The notes: generated by a model from the letters alone, not told the origin. Counted from the stretch's first letter, positions 35,192-47,297 are shown. The stretch: 64,000 nt of DNA from Stappia sp. TSB10P1A (GCF_900185725.1 NZ_FYAU01000024.1:124001-188000); one strand, 5' to 3'. Translations and numbers: made by a program.

Positions 35192-35479
35192 TCACGCCTC
35201 CGGGTTCTTGATGACCCAGTTCCAGGGCCGGATCTCGACGCTCTCGAAGAGGCCCGCGCGGGCGTACGGGTCCTCGGAGGCGACAGCCAGCGCCTCGTCC
35301 CGGTTCGCGGCCTCGATCACCACCAGCGAGCCGGTCATGCCGCCGTCGTCGTTGAGGAACGGGCCAGCCGCCTTCAGCTTGTCGCCCATCGCCTTGAGGA
35401 AGGCGAGGTGGTCGGCGCGGTTGTCGAGGCGCGTCTGCAGCGCGCCCGGCTTGTCGGTGCAGATTAGGGCATAGAGCAT
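35192..35479 (-). CDS. YciI-like protein
   Basis: A 95-residue YciI fold protein (ferredoxin-like dimeric alpha-beta barrel) with the conserved His/Asp pair near residues 25-30 and GPFLNDDGGMTGSLVVIEA. Role unknown in general; in some pathways it is fused to or paired with enzymes that dehalogenate or isomerise small ring products. It heads the three-gene unit with EVE and the methyltransferase. Confidence 0.9.
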   Translation of the reverse strand: MLYALICTDKPGALQTRLDNRADHLAFLKAMGDKLKAAGPFLNDDGGMTGSLVVIEAANRDEALAVASEDPYARAGLFESVEIRPWNWVIKNPEA

Positions 35480-35594
35480 CGGCGGGGCCTCCCGGTTCGG
35501 TTCGCGGTGAGCCGGCGCCGCACGGGCGCCGGAGGGTCATGCGGCATAGATACCCGGTTCGCACAGCTCCGCAAGCGTGGGCGGCGCTGCCGCC

Positions 35595-36614
35595 TCAGCT
35601 TTCCCGGCGCAGCGGCCGGGCCATCAACTGTTCGAGCGCGTCATCGACGCCGATGCGGCCGGCCAGCACCTGCGCGACCGCCGCCGCGATCGGCATCTCG
35701 ACGCCGTGCCGGACAGCCAGGTCGACAGAGACGGCGGCGGAGTGCACGCCCTCCGCCAGCTTGCCAGTCGCCGCGAGCTCGGCCACCGTGCGGCCCTCGC
35801 CGAGCGCCATGCCGAAGGCGAAGTTGCGCGACTGGGCGGAGGAGCAGGTCAGGACGAGATCGCCGAGGCCGGACAGGCCCGTCAGCGTCTCCGGCCTTGC
35901 GCCCAGCGTCAGGCCGAGCCGGCTGAGTTCGGCAAAGCCGCGGGCGGTTAGTGCCGCCAGCGCGCTGGCGCCCCAGCCCTTGCCCGCCACCGCGCCACAG
36001 GCAATCGCCAGCACGTTCTTCAAGGCGCCGCCGATCTGCGCGCCGAGCGGATCAGTCGAGGCATAGGGACGGAACTGGCGGCTGGCGAGCGCCAGTGCCA
36101 GCGCATCGGCCAACTCGCCGTCTTCGGCGGCCAGCGTCACCGCCGTCGGCAGGCCGCGGGCGACGTCGGCGGCAAAGCTCGGACCCGACAGGATCGCCGC
36201 CCGGCAGCGGGGGGCGGCCTCGGCCAGCACCTGCGTCGGCAGCAGCCCGGTGTCGCGCTCGATGCCCTTGGCGCACAGCACCACCGGCAGGCCAGGTTGG
36301 GCGAGCGGGGCGATCGCCGCCCCCATGGCGCGCGTGGTCTGGGCCGGGGTTACCAGCAGCGCCGCATCGACGTCCGCGAGCGCGAAAGCAAGGTCGGTGG
36401 TCGCCGCCACCTTCGCGTCAAAAGCGATGCCCGGCAGATAGGTCGGGTTTCCCCGACCTTCGGCGATTGCCGCCACGATGTCGGCATCCCGCGCCCAGAC
36501 AATAGCCTCGCGTCCGGCCCGCGCGGCGGTGAGCGCCAGCGCACTGCCCCAGGCTCCGCCGCCGAGCACCGCGATGCGGCGGATCTCCGGCGCCCTGTCC
36601 GCCGTCGCGCTCAC
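35595..36614 (-). CDS. gpsA: Glycerol-3-phosphate dehydrogenase [NAD(P)+]
   Basis: Makes sn-glycerol-3-phosphate from dihydroxyacetone phosphate for phospholipid synthesis. A 339-residue protein with the cofactor motif LGGGAWGSALA, the LCAKGIERDTG and GPSFAADVARGLPTA motifs, and the catalytic lysine in GGALKNVLAIACG. The start is a GTG at 36614 overlapping the NUDIX stop (GTGA), so expression is coupled with the tsaD-nudix unit, a common arrangement in Hyphomicrobiales. Confidence 0.96.
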   Translation of the reverse strand: MSATADRAPEIRRIAVLGGGAWGSALALTAARAGREAIVWARDADIVAAIAEGRGNPTYLPGIAFDAKVAATTDLAFALADVDAALLVTPAQTTRAMGAAIAPLAQPGLPVVLCAKGIERDTGLLPTQVLAEAAPRCRAAILSGPSFAADVARGLPTAVTLAAEDGELADALALALASRQFRPYASTDPLGAQIGGALKNVLAIACGAVAGKGWGASALAALTARGFAELSRLGLTLGARPETLTGLSGLGDLVLTCSSAQSRNFAFGMALGEGRTVAELAATGKLAEGVHSAAVSVDLAVRHGVEMPIAAAVAQVLAGRIGVDDALEQLMARPLRRES

Positions 36615-37135
36615 CGGGCGATCCCCAGCCGGCGCGCCAGTTCGGCGAGCGGGGCATGAAAGCCGGTAAAGAAGCGGTCGGGGGTCAGCCGCAGCGCCTC
36701 GCCGACATCCATCCAGAACAGTTCGAAGCGGATCGGATCGCCGCCGGCCGACGGCGTCATCTCATAGTGCTCCCAGCGAGCCTGGCGCGTCTCGTTGCCC
36801 CGCAGCCGGCCATGGTAGAGCCGGCGCGCATGGATATCCCGGCCCTGGGCATTGTCGAACAGCACGGTCTGCTCGCACAGCGCATCAAGGGCGCGGGCGA
36901 CCTCAAGCCCGGTTTCCTCGCGAAACTCGCGGCAGGCGGCGGCCAGATGGCTTTCGCCCGGATCGACCGTGCCGCCGGGCACCTGCAGCCCGACCTCCGG
37001 CTGGTCGGGCTGGCGGAAGACCAGCACCTCGCGCCCGGCCGTCAGGTAGATATAGGCCTTGTGTTTCAGCCGATCGAAGCGCTCCGGCACGGCGTCGCAC
37101 AGGACGCCCTCGAAAAAGCGGGGGTCAGCGGTCAC
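36611..37135 (-). CDS. NUDIX hydrolase
   Basis: A 174-residue protein with a complete NUDIX box ([23 protein letters not shown]) at about residues 55-77. It cleaves a nucleoside diphosphate linked to another moiety; substrate not predictable. The start is a GTG overlapping the tsaD stop (GTGA). Middle gene of the tsaD-nudix-gpsA unit. Confidence 0.9.
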   Translation of the reverse strand: MTADPRFFEGVLCDAVPERFDRLKHKAYIYLTAGREVLVFRQPDQPEVGLQVPGGTVDPGESHLAAACREFREETGLEVARALDALCEQTVLFDNAQGRDIHARRLYHGRLRGNETRQARWEHYEMTPSAGGDPIRFELFWMDVGEALRLTPDRFFTGFHAPLAELARRLGIAR

Positions 37136-38298
37136 GCCTTGGCTCCCTTGCGTCCCGATCCGATCACGGCGGCGGCCTCCGCGTCCAGCGGCCAGCGCGG
37201 CCGTGCGGGTGCATCACGTTCATCCAGAACCTCGCCGGCGGCATGCGCCTGCGCAAGCCTTTCGATGCCGGCCCAGGCGATCATTGCGGCATTGTCGGTG
37301 CACAGGCGGCCTGGCGGGGCGACGAGACGCGCGCCGGCCTTGGCCGCCTCACCTTCCAACCGTGTCCGGATCGCCGCATTGGCGGCAACACCACCGGCGA
37401 TCACCAGCACCGGCTCCGCATTCGGATGACTCTCGGCGAAAAGGGCGAGCGCCCGCCGGCTCTTTTCGCCGACCACATCGGTCACCGCCTGCTGGAACGA
37501 GGCGCACAGGTCCGCGACATCGGTCGGCGACAGCGGCGCATTCGCCTCGGCGGTGGTTCGAAGAGCTGTCTTCAGCCCCGCGAAGGAGAAATCGATGCCA
37601 GGCCGGTCGAGCATCGGCCGGGGCAAGGGGAAACGCGACGGATCGCCACTCCTTGCGGCCCGTTCCACCGCCGGCCCGCCGGGAAAGCCGAGCTGCAGGA
37701 GCTTCGCCGTCTTGTCGAAGGCCTCGCCCAGCGCGTCGTCGATGGTCGAGCCGAGCCGCCGGTAGCGGCCAACACCCTCCACCAGCAGGAACTGGGTGTG
37801 GCCGCCGGAGACCAGCAGCAAGAGGTAGGGAAACGGCAGGCCGTCGGTCAGCCGTGCCGTTAGCGCATGGCCTTCCAGGTGATTGATGGCGACGAGCGGC
37901 TTGCCGGCGGCCAGGGCGATGGCCTTGGCCGTCGTCAGGCCGACGATGACGCCGCCGATCAGACCGGGACCGGCGGTCGCCGCCACCGCGTCGAGATCGT
38001 CGAAGCCGACGCCGGCGTCCTTCAGCGCCGCCCTCACCAGCCCATCGAGGATGCGGATATGGGCGCGCGCGGCAATCTCGGGTACAACGCCGCCGAAGGC
38101 CTCGTGCTCGCCGGTCTGCGAGCGGATCACGTCGGACAGGATCTCGCGGCCGCCGTCCGGCGCAAGGCGCACCACGGCGGCGGCGGTCTCGTCGCAACTG
38201 GTCTCGATGCCCAGCACCGTCAGCGGCCCCGCAGGAGCGCTAGCAAGGGGGAAACTTGAGCCGGCCGCATTGGCCGATGCGCTTTCAGGTCTTATCAT
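37132..38298 (-). CDS. tsaD: tRNA N6-adenosine threonylcarbamoyltransferase
   Basis: Transfers the threonylcarbamoyl group to A37 of ANN-decoding tRNAs. The 388-residue protein has [15 protein letters not shown], the metal-binding [11 protein letters not shown] histidines, and [11 protein letters not shown]. The N-terminus before [12 protein letters not shown] is unusually long (about 27 residues) if the ATG at 38298 is used; no ATG lies closer, but a GTG within LTVLG is possible. It is divergent from hemC with only 50 bp between starts. Confidence 0.95.
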   Translation of the reverse strand: MIRPESASANAAGSSFPLASAPAGPLTVLGIETSCDETAAAVVRLAPDGGREILSDVIRSQTGEHEAFGGVVPEIAARAHIRILDGLVRAALKDAGVGFDDLDAVAATAGPGLIGGVIVGLTTAKAIALAAGKPLVAINHLEGHALTARLTDGLPFPYLLLLVSGGHTQFLLVEGVGRYRRLGSTIDDALGEAFDKTAKLLQLGFPGGPAVERAARSGDPSRFPLPRPMLDRPGIDFSFAGLKTALRTTAEANAPLSPTDVADLCASFQQAVTDVVGEKSRRALALFAESHPNAEPVLVIAGGVAANAAIRTRLEGEAAKAGARLVAPPGRLCTDNAAMIAWAGIERLAQAHAAGEVLDERDAPARPRWPLDAEAAAVIGSGRKGAKA

Positions 38299-38348
38299 CG
38301 CGGTTCTGCCTAACGGACGCACCCCGCCTAACACCAGGGACAAGTTTC

Positions 38349-39284
38349 TTGCAAACAAAACATTCCGGCCTCCCCTTGCGCATCGGCACGCGCGGCAGCG
38401 CCCTGGCGCTCGCCCAGGCGCATGAGACCCGCGACCGGCTGATGGCTGCCCACGGCCTGCCGCAGGAAGCCTTCGAGATCCTCGTCATCAAGACCTCCGG
38501 CGACCGCATTCTCGACCGGCCGCTCTCCGAGGTCGGCGGCAAGGGCCTTTTCACCAAGGAGCTGGAAACGGCGATGCTGGAGGGGGAGATCGACATCGCC
38601 GTGCATTCCTCCAAAGACATGCCGACGGTGCTGCCCGACGGGCTCGAAATCATCGCCTTCCTGCCGCGCGAGGATGTGCGCGACGCTTTCATTTCACCGA
38701 AGGCCGCGCGGCTGGCCGACCTGCCGCAGGGTGCAGTGGTCGGCTCCTCGAGCCTGCGCCGCCAGGCGATGATCAAGCGCCTGCGGCCGGACATCGAAGT
38801 GGTGACCTATCGCGGCAATGTCCAGAGCCGGTTGCAGAAGCTCGCCGACGGCGTCGTCGACGCGACGCTGCTCGCCAATGCCGGCCTGCGCCGGCTCGGC
38901 CTTGCCCATGTCATCACCTCCTTGCTGGAGGTGGAGGAATTCCTGCCGGCGGTCGGCCAAGGGGCGATCTGCATCGAGGCGCGCGCCGACGACGCAAAGA
39001 CGCGCGAGATGATCGCCGCCATCCATGACGGAGAGACCGAGACCTGCCTTGTGGCCGAGCGCGCCTTCCTGCGCGAGCTCGACGGCTCCTGCCGCACGCC
39101 GATCGGCGGGCTGGCGCGCCTTTCCGGCGACCGACTGGTGCTGGAAGGGCTGATCCTGACGCCGGACGGGCGCACGCTGCACGAGACCCGGCGGGAGGGG
39201 ACGGCGGCCGAGGCCGAAGCGATGGGCCGCGATGCCGGCGCCGAGCTGAAGCGCCGCGGCGGCCCGGACTTTTTCGCGTATTGA
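38349..39284 (+). CDS. hemC: Porphobilinogen deaminase (hydroxymethylbilane synthase)
   Basis: Joins four porphobilinogens into hydroxymethylbilane for heme and related tetrapyrroles. A 311-residue protein with [15 protein letters not shown], the dipyrromethane cofactor Cys in [12 protein letters not shown], and SSLRRQA. I prefer a TTG start at 38349 ([10 protein letters not shown]), which has AGGGA nine bases upstream; a longer frame begins at 38256 but would overlap tsaD. hemD follows by 3 bp. Confidence 0.95.
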   Translation: MQTKHSGLPLRIGTRGSALALAQAHETRDRLMAAHGLPQEAFEILVIKTSGDRILDRPLSEVGGKGLFTKELETAMLEGEIDIAVHSSKDMPTVLPDGLEIIAFLPREDVRDAFISPKAARLADLPQGAVVGSSSLRRQAMIKRLRPDIEVVTYRGNVQSRLQKLADGVVDATLLANAGLRRLGLAHVITSLLEVEEFLPAVGQGAICIEARADDAKTREMIAAIHDGETETCLVAERAFLRELDGSCRTPIGGLARLSGDRLVLEGLILTPDGRTLHETRREGTAAEAEAMGRDAGAELKRRGGPDFFAY

Positions 39285-39287
39285 GCC

Positions 39288-39995
39288 ATGGCCCATGTTC
39301 TGGTGACCCGCCCGGCGCCCGCCGCCGACCGCAGTGCCGCCCGCTACCGCGCGGCCGGTCACCAGGTGCATGTGGCGCCGCTCCTGGCGTTCGCCCTGCT
39401 CGATCCCGGGCCGGATGCCCTGCCGCCGGCAGAGGGGCTGGCAGCGATTGCAGCGACCAGCGCGAGAGGCGTCGAGGCGGCCCTGCCGCTTCTGTCGCCT
39501 GCCCACTATGCCCTGCCGCTTCACGCGGTGGGAGAGGCAACCGCTCAGGCAGCGCGGGTCGCCGGCTTTGCCGAGGCCCACGCGGCGGACGGCGACCTTC
39601 CGGCGCTCGCCACAGCGCTGAAGGCAGGTATTCCGGCCGGCGGCGTGGTTCTGCATCTTGCCGGGCGTGACCGTTCGGGCGACCTTGCCGGGCTGCTCGC
39701 ACCAGCCGGACTCGCCTGTCGGCTGGTCGAGCTCTATGCGATGGAACCGATAGGCAGCTTGCCGCAGGAGATCCGTACGGCCCTGTCAGCGCAAACGGAG
39801 CCGGTGCTCGCGCCCGTCTATTCCCGCCGCTCCGCCCAGGCGCTGGCCACGGCCCTTGCCGCATGGGCCGATCGACCGCCGTTCCGCTTTCTCGCCATTT
39901 CAACGGAAGCGGGCGAACCGCTGGCCGATCTCGGACCGGTGGAGGTGGCGAAAACCCCGGACGAAGCGGGGCTGCTGGCGCTGCTGCCGGGGTGA
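39288..39995 (+). CDS. hemD: Uroporphyrinogen-III synthase
   Basis: Cyclises hydroxymethylbilane with inversion of ring D. The 235-residue protein is weakly conserved as usual for HemD: it has VTRPAPAADRSA at the N-terminus, a central AVGEATAQAARVAGF, and LYAMEPI with the conserved Tyr. The assignment rests on position directly after hemC plus fold-level pattern. Confidence 0.9.
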   Translation: MAHVLVTRPAPAADRSAARYRAAGHQVHVAPLLAFALLDPGPDALPPAEGLAAIAATSARGVEAALPLLSPAHYALPLHAVGEATAQAARVAGFAEAHAADGDLPALATALKAGIPAGGVVLHLAGRDRSGDLAGLLAPAGLACRLVELYAMEPIGSLPQEIRTALSAQTEPVLAPVYSRRSAQALATALAAWADRPPFRFLAISTEAGEPLADLGPVEVAKTPDEAGLLALLPG

Positions 39996-40177
39996 CGCCA
40001 CCCGGCTGACGCCTCTTTCGAAGCTGCGGCGAAACTCCCTTCGGGGCAAATTTGTTTTGCACCGCAAGAGCGGCGAACATAGACAAAGGGGTGAGGGGCA
40101 AGGACGCCGCCGGACGCGCTATACTGGCCACGTGCCGAGAACCGGCCCCGGTGAAGGATCGAAGGGAGAGACCGTTC

Positions 40178-42151
40178 ATGGCTGCCGACAGCAAGAAGCC
40201 GGACCCCAGCAGCACCGCTTCGAAGACCGCTGATCCAAAAGCGGGCAACCCGAAGCCGGCGACCGACACCAAGGCGGCCGCGGCCACTGGGGCGGGCCGC
40301 AAGCCGGTGACCATCGATCTGCAGGCAAAGGAGGTCGGCGCAGCGAAGGCCGGTTCGACATCGTCCGCGTCCTCCGCCAGCTCTTCCGCTTCATCTGCCG
40401 CCGCCGCGCCATCCGCATCTTCAGCGGGTGCCAGTTCCTCCGCAAAGCCGGCAAGCGGCGCAACCTCCTCCCCGTCCGCCGGCAGCGCGAAGCCCTCGAG
40501 CGCCCCCCCCTCGCCGGCAACAGCCTCGACCGCATCCGGCTCGGGCAGCACGCCCCCCGGCAGTTCGCAGGTCCCGTCCGGGTCTTCGGGTCCCTCTTCC
40601 GTCTCCTCCTCGACCACCGGCGCGAAGCCGGCCTCGGCGGCGACAACTTCCGGATCCTCGCAGTCGGCGGCCGCCACATCTTCTGCATCGTCCCCGACCG
40701 CATCCTCGGCATCTGCCGGTGGGAGTGGCCCTGCCGCAAGCGCCGGGACCGCAACCACGGAGACGGCAAGGCCGACCTCCTCGGCAACGCCCTCGGCTGC
40801 GAGCGCGGCGTCGAAGCCTCCACGCGACAAGCCGGCGGCGGCCGGTGACGCAAAGTCCTCGACCGGCTTCGGCGGCCTGCTCGCCGCCTCGTTGATCGGC
40901 GGGGCCGTGGCCCTTGGTGGCGTCTGGGGCGCCAATCAGGCCGGGCTTCTGTCCTCCGGCGCTATCTCGACCGAGTTTCAATCGGCATTGACTGCAGCGC
41001 AGAGCCGCATTTCCGGCCTCGAGACGCAACTTGCCGGCCTGGCCGAGCGGGAAACGCCATCGGCTGCGGTCGAGGCGGGCCTGAAGGCCGCAGAAAGCCG
41101 CATCTCCGACCTGGAGGCCGCGTTGCGAGACATCGGTGCTGCCCCGGACGCGGTTACGGGCGCCTTGCCCGAGGAAGCCACGGCCCGCATTGCCGAGATC
41201 GAGACGGGCCTCGCCGAGTTGCGCCGTTTCGTCTCCTCCGGCGGGGCTGGCGAGAGCGCCGGTCTGGCCAGCCTGCAGGAAGCCCAAGGTACGCTGGATG
41301 CCGCTCTCAAGCAGGTCTCCGACGATCAGCAGGCGCTGACCGCCCGCCTCGGCGAACTTGCCGCCAAGCTTCCCGACACGTCGGACCTCTCGGGCGGCCT
41401 TGCCGAGCTGCGCGATCGCGCCACCACCCTCGGCCAGGACCTGGAGGACTTGAAAGGGTCGCTCACCGGTCTCAGGCAGGAGCTCGACACGCTCTCGAAC
41501 GGCCAGACCTCGCTGGCCGCGCGGGTGGAGGAAGGCGTCGCCAGCCTGACCGCACGCCTGACGGCGCTGGACGACCGGCTGTCGCCGTTGGAGGCCCGCA
41601 TGGGCGATGTCAGCGCGCGGGAGACCGCAGCCCGGGCCGTCGCCGTCTCGTCCTTGCGCGCGGCGATGGACCGGGGTGAACCCTATGCCACCGAGCTTGC
41701 CGCGGTCGCCTCGGCCTTGCCCGAGGGCACCGACCTGTCCGCACTGACGGCGCGGGCGGACCGCGGCGTTCCCACGCGCTCAGTGCTGAAAGCGAATTTC
41801 CCGGCCGTTGCCCGCACCATGGCCGCGGAGATCGACGCCCCCGCCGATGGCGACCTTGTCGGCGGGCTGCTCGCCAATGCCCGGGCGCTCGTCTCGATCC
41901 GCCAACCGGGCGAGAGCGATGCGGCAACGCCGCAGGCAGCACTAGGCCGCATGGAGGCGCGCGTCGACAGCGGTGATCTCGCCGGAGCGCTGACTGCCTA
42001 CGAGGAACTGCCGCAGACGGTGCGCGCCGCCGGCGCGGACTGGGTCGCAGATGCGCGGGCACGGCTTGCCGTCGACGCGTTGATGGACCGGGTAACCGGC
42101 GACGTGCTGAAATCGATGGGCGGATCGGCCGCGCCCGCCGCATCGAACTGA
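40178..42151 (+). CDS. Mitofilin-like membrane protein (COG4223)
   Basis: A 657-residue protein: a Ser/Ala/Pro-rich low-complexity cytosolic region (residues 1-220), one transmembrane helix (about 225-250, LLAASLIGGAVALGGVW), a coiled-coil region (about 260-480) and a C-terminal mitofilin-like domain (about 490-657). In alphaproteobacteria this protein occurs between hemD and hemY and is regarded as a bacterial relative of mitochondrial mitofilin/Mic60, which shapes inner membrane folds. The low-complexity part varies quickly between species. The start at 40178 follows GGGAGAG. Confidence 0.88.
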   Translation: MAADSKKPDPSSTASKTADPKAGNPKPATDTKAAAATGAGRKPVTIDLQAKEVGAAKAGSTSSASSASSSASSAAAAPSASSAGASSSAKPASGATSSPSAGSAKPSSAPPSPATASTASGSGSTPPGSSQVPSGSSGPSSVSSSTTGAKPASAATTSGSSQSAAATSSASSPTASSASAGGSGPAASAGTATTETARPTSSATPSAASAASKPPRDKPAAAGDAKSSTGFGGLLAASLIGGAVALGGVWGANQAGLLSSGAISTEFQSALTAAQSRISGLETQLAGLAERETPSAAVEAGLKAAESRISDLEAALRDIGAAPDAVTGALPEEATARIAEIETGLAELRRFVSSGGAGESAGLASLQEAQGTLDAALKQVSDDQQALTARLGELAAKLPDTSDLSGGLAELRDRATTLGQDLEDLKGSLTGLRQELDTLSNGQTSLAARVEEGVASLTARLTALDDRLSPLEARMGDVSARETAARAVAVSSLRAAMDRGEPYATELAAVASALPEGTDLSALTARADRGVPTRSVLKANFPAVARTMAAEIDAPADGDLVGGLLANARALVSIRQPGESDAATPQAALGRMEARVDSGDLAGALTAYEELPQTVRAAGADWVADARARLAVDALMDRVTGDVLKSMGGSAAPAASN

Positions 42152-42212
42152 CAAGCGCCGCGACAGGTACGCGCCAACCGCCGGGCAACGAGCCGCCGGG
42201 AGTAGAGACGAC

Positions 42213-44042
42213 ATGATCCGCTTGCTGATTTTCATCGCCCTGATCTTCGCAGCCGCACTTGGCATGGCCTGGATCGCCGACCGGCCAGGCCTCGTCACAC
42301 TGGACTGGCAGGGCTATCGGATCGAGACCGGGCTGATGACCGCGGCCGTGGCGCTGCTGGCTTTGCTCGCCATCGGCATCTTCCTGTGGAACCTGGCGCT
42401 GTTGCTGATGCGCTCCCCCGGCCTTGTCGGCCGCTTCTTCCGCCGCCGCCGCCGTGATCGCGGATATGATGCCCTGTCGAAGGGCATGCTGGCACTCGGC
42501 GTCGGCGATGCTGCCAGCGCCTCACGCCATGGCGGCGAGGCGGCAAAACTGCTCGGCCACGAGCCGGCAGCCGCGTTGCTGCTCGCCCAGAGCGCCCAGC
42601 TCGCCGGCCGCCACGAAGAGGCGCGCGGCCGCTTCGAGGCAATGCTGGAGGACCCGAGCCTCAGACCGGTCGGACTGCACGGGCTCTATGTCGAGGCGGA
42701 GCGCGTCGGCGAGCCGGTCGCCGCCCGTCACTATGCCGAAGAGGCGGCGAAGCTGGTGCCGGGCCTTGCCTGGGCCGGCCGCGCGGTGCTCGGCTACCAG
42801 GCCGTCGCCGGCGACTGGGCCGAGGCAATCCGCTCGCTGGAGCGCAACTACGCCGCCAAACTGGTCGACAAGAAGACCTTCCGGCGCCACAAGGCGGTGT
42901 TGCTCACCGCCCAGGCGCTGGAACTGGAGGACCGCGATCCCGACCAGGCCAAGGGGCTGGCCTCCGAGGCGCATGGGCTCGCGCCGGACCTGGTGCCAGC
43001 CTCCGTCGTCGCGGCAAGGCTTGCCACCCGGCGCGGCGACATTCGCAAGGCGATGAAGGTGGTCGAGGCCACCTGGAAGCTCTCTCCGCATCCGGACCTG
43101 GCCGATGCCTATGCCCATGCGCGCACGGGCGATTCTGCGCTCGACCGGCTGAAGCGCGTCAAGGCGCTGGCGGCGCTGCGCGCCCACAATGCGGAAGGCG
43201 CATTGGCCTTGGCGCGCGCCGCGCTGGAAGCCTCGGACTACGGCCTCGCCCGCGCCCAGCTCAAGGCGGCGATGACGCTGGAGCCGACCCGCCGCGTGTT
43301 CCTGCTGATGGCGGAACTGGAGGAAAGCCAGCACGGAGACCGAGGCCGCGTGCGCGAGTGGCTCGCCCGCGCGGTGCGCGCGCCCGCCGATCCGGCCTGG
43401 GTCGCGGATGGCGTGGTCAGCGAGACCTGGGCTCCGGTCTCCCCGGTAGATGGCCGGCTCGACGCCTTTGTCTGGACCTCGCCCCCCGCCATGCTCGACC
43501 ATCACGACACCTCGCTTGAAGCGCTGGATGAGGCGATGTTCGAGGCGCTGCCTGCAGTCGTCGCCTCGATCCCCGCGACACCGGAGGAGGTCGCCGCCCT
43601 GAACGCCGGCCCGGCAGTCGAGGTCCTGCCGGCCGATTCCGTGTCGGTCAGTGAACCGAAAGCACCCAAGTCCACGGCAGAGGAGGCGAAGCCCGCCGCA
43701 GCCGAACCGGCGGCGCTAGCGCCGGACGCGGTTTCCGCAGAGCCTGCACCGGCCGCACCCACTCCTGAACCGGATGCCCTCAAGCCGGGCGCTTCCAAGC
43801 CGGAGGCCCCCGGCGGCAAGGCAGCGGCTGTTTCAACCAGCAGCGCCGCGCCCCTGCCGGCGGCGACCGTCGCCCCGCCGAGCAACACAAGCGGCTCCGA
43901 TGCGAAGGGCGCCGCGAGCAGGGAGCCGGATCTGGCGCGACCGATCGAGTTTCCGTTGAAGCATATGCCCGACGATCCCGGCCCGGATGCCGGCGAGGAT
44001 GTTGAGCCGGCAAAGAAGCCCGGCTACCGCTTCTTCAACTGA
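42213..44042 (+). CDS. hemY: HemY-like membrane protein with TPR repeats
   Basis: A 609-residue protein with two N-terminal membrane helices (about 1-20 and 36-60), the HemY N domain, then tetratricopeptide repeats (about 90-400) and a proline/alanine-rich acidic tail (about 430-600) ending in KKPGYRFFN. HemY homologues lie in heme-biosynthesis loci but have no proven enzymatic role. The long tail is an unusual species-specific extension. Ends with a strong terminator shared with the acs gene. Confidence 0.9.
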   Translation: MIRLLIFIALIFAAALGMAWIADRPGLVTLDWQGYRIETGLMTAAVALLALLAIGIFLWNLALLLMRSPGLVGRFFRRRRRDRGYDALSKGMLALGVGDAASASRHGGEAAKLLGHEPAAALLLAQSAQLAGRHEEARGRFEAMLEDPSLRPVGLHGLYVEAERVGEPVAARHYAEEAAKLVPGLAWAGRAVLGYQAVAGDWAEAIRSLERNYAAKLVDKKTFRRHKAVLLTAQALELEDRDPDQAKGLASEAHGLAPDLVPASVVAARLATRRGDIRKAMKVVEATWKLSPHPDLADAYAHARTGDSALDRLKRVKALAALRAHNAEGALALARAALEASDYGLARAQLKAAMTLEPTRRVFLLMAELEESQHGDRGRVREWLARAVRAPADPAWVADGVVSETWAPVSPVDGRLDAFVWTSPPAMLDHHDTSLEALDEAMFEALPAVVASIPATPEEVAALNAGPAVEVLPADSVSVSEPKAPKSTAEEAKPAAAEPAALAPDAVSAEPAPAAPTPEPDALKPGASKPEAPGGKAAAVSTSSAAPLPAATVAPPSNTSGSDAKGAASREPDLARPIEFPLKHMPDDPGPDAGEDVEPAKKPGYRFFN

Positions 44043-44113
44043 CGGCGATCCCCGGACCTGCCCGCCGCCGCGTGCGCAGGTCCATCCGGCCACGGGGTCG
44101 AGGACGAGAACGG

Positions 44114-44152
44114 AAAGGGGCGCGGATAACACCCGCGCCCCTTTCTGCTTTT
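44114..44152. terminator. Bidirectional terminator between hemY and acs
   Basis: Perfect 12-bp stem AAAGGGGCGCGG/CCGCGCCCCTTT with a 7-nt loop, then TTTCTGCTTTT on the plus strand; convergent genes on both sides. Confidence 0.9.
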
Positions 44153-44199
44153 GGCATTTTCCAAGTCGTTCGGGAGGTCCCGTACCCGGTGACCGTGCT

Positions 44200-46140
<1,941 letters not shown>

Positions 46141-46276
46141 ACGGAACCTCCCAGTATCTCAAGGTGCGCGCGCAACAGGGAGCGCCCCCTCGTTGTCGCC
46201 GCGCATTATGAGGATCGCGGCTCGGGCCGTCCACTTCGCAGCAATCGTTCTTTCGTAGGCAGGGAAGGACGTTGCG

Positions 46277-46675
46277 TCAGCTCATCAACCCGAGGATCAC
46301 CCCCTGCACCAGCAGTACCGCAAGCCAGTGGCCGCCGTCGATCAGGGTCAATCCCCATGAGGCCCCCTGGAAACGGTGATTGACGGTCAGGCTGGTGGCA
46401 AAGAAGCCTGTCCAGACCAGCACGGCGGAGAGCACTCCGTTGCCGACGCTCATCGGCCCGGCGTGATAGATGATGCCGGCGAAGATCAGTGCCATCAGCA
46501 ACTGGCACAGGAAGCTGGTGACCAGAAGCAAGGGTCGAAGGCGAAGTTCGGTCTCTGTCAGGCGCGCGGCGCGGGCCCAGAGTTTGCCGAAAAGGCCGTA
46601 CCACACAGCCCCGGCGGCGAAAGAGGCAACCGCTGCCGCCAACACGGCAACGAGATCGATACCGTCGAACATCAT
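46277..46675 (-). CDS. DUF1761 family membrane protein
   Basis: A 132-residue protein with four predicted membrane helices. It contains the DUF1761 signature: GAVWYGLFGKLWARAARLT near the N-terminus and FFATSLTVNHRFQGASWGL with the conserved His. Function unknown. Start at either of two adjacent ATGs. Confidence 0.85.
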   Translation of the reverse strand: MMFDGIDLVAVLAAAVASFAAGAVWYGLFGKLWARAARLTETELRLRPLLLVTSFLCQLLMALIFAGIIYHAGPMSVGNGVLSAVLVWTGFFATSLTVNHRFQGASWGLTLIDGGHWLAVLLVQGVILGLMS

Positions 46676-46706
46676 CAGCCGAACCCGTCCTTCCGTTACG
46701 GTCGCT

Positions 46707-47297
46707 TCAGGCGACCAGAGTTTCCAGCCCGGCCCGCTCAAGACCGGCAGCAAGATCCTCCAGGACCTTGCGCCGCTCAGCCGCGTCGCCCGCCAGCAGA
46801 TGCACCAGCACAGCGTCCCGATCCCCCTCTGCTGCAAGGGCAAGGGCGCGAGGCAGGGCCGGACCGCGCCGGATGCCCTCGCGGTCGACCTCGCCGATCC
46901 ACACGCGCCGCACGGAGCCGACGGCCGATGCCGCGCCAAGGCCGACCACCACCACAGCGTTGCGGCAATCCTCTAGGGCATCGAGGCCCAGACGGGAAAA
47001 CAGGTAGCGCCGGCCGGAGGCCCCCGCAAGGTAGCGATAGCGGTCGCCAAGGCCGAGTTCTTCGGCCGCCCTTGGAGAACTGGCCTGAGCCCCTGCCGGT
47101 TGTTCGGCCCGCGGTTCCGCCTCCGCCCCGGCCGGCGCTGCGACCTGCCTCCCGATCCGCTCCGCCTCCGGAGGTGCGCAATGCGCAACCGGCCCCGCCG
47201 CCGGCGGAGCGGTGAAGGAATGTTCCGTCCCGGCAGTCCCGCTGTCATCGACATCTGCGGGGATGCCTGGAGGCAGGGTCGCGACAGGTTCGATCAT
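46707..47297 (-). CDS. Hypothetical protein with disordered N-terminus
   Basis: A 196-residue protein I do not recognise. Residues 1-80 are rich in Pro, Ala and Glu and probably disordered; residues 80-196 look folded, with YRYLAGASGRRYLFSRLG followed by an alternating strand/helix pattern. It stands 31 bp upstream of the DUF1761 gene on the same strand. It has no transmembrane or signal segment. Amino-acid content and codon pattern look coding. Confidence 0.65.
   Translation of the reverse strand: MIEPVATLPPGIPADVDDSGTAGTEHSFTAPPAAGPVAHCAPPEAERIGRQVAAPAGAEAEPRAEQPAGAQASSPRAAEELGLGDRYRYLAGASGRRYLFSRLGLDALEDCRNAVVVVGLGAASAVGSVRRVWIGEVDREGIRRGPALPRALALAAEGDRDAVLVHLLAGDAAERRKVLEDLAAGLERAGLETLVA

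Noticed and set aside
38914-40935. 673-codon minus-strand frame opposite hemC, hemD and the mitofilin-like gene
   Set aside because: Antisense, low complexity, covers three convincing plus-strand genes.
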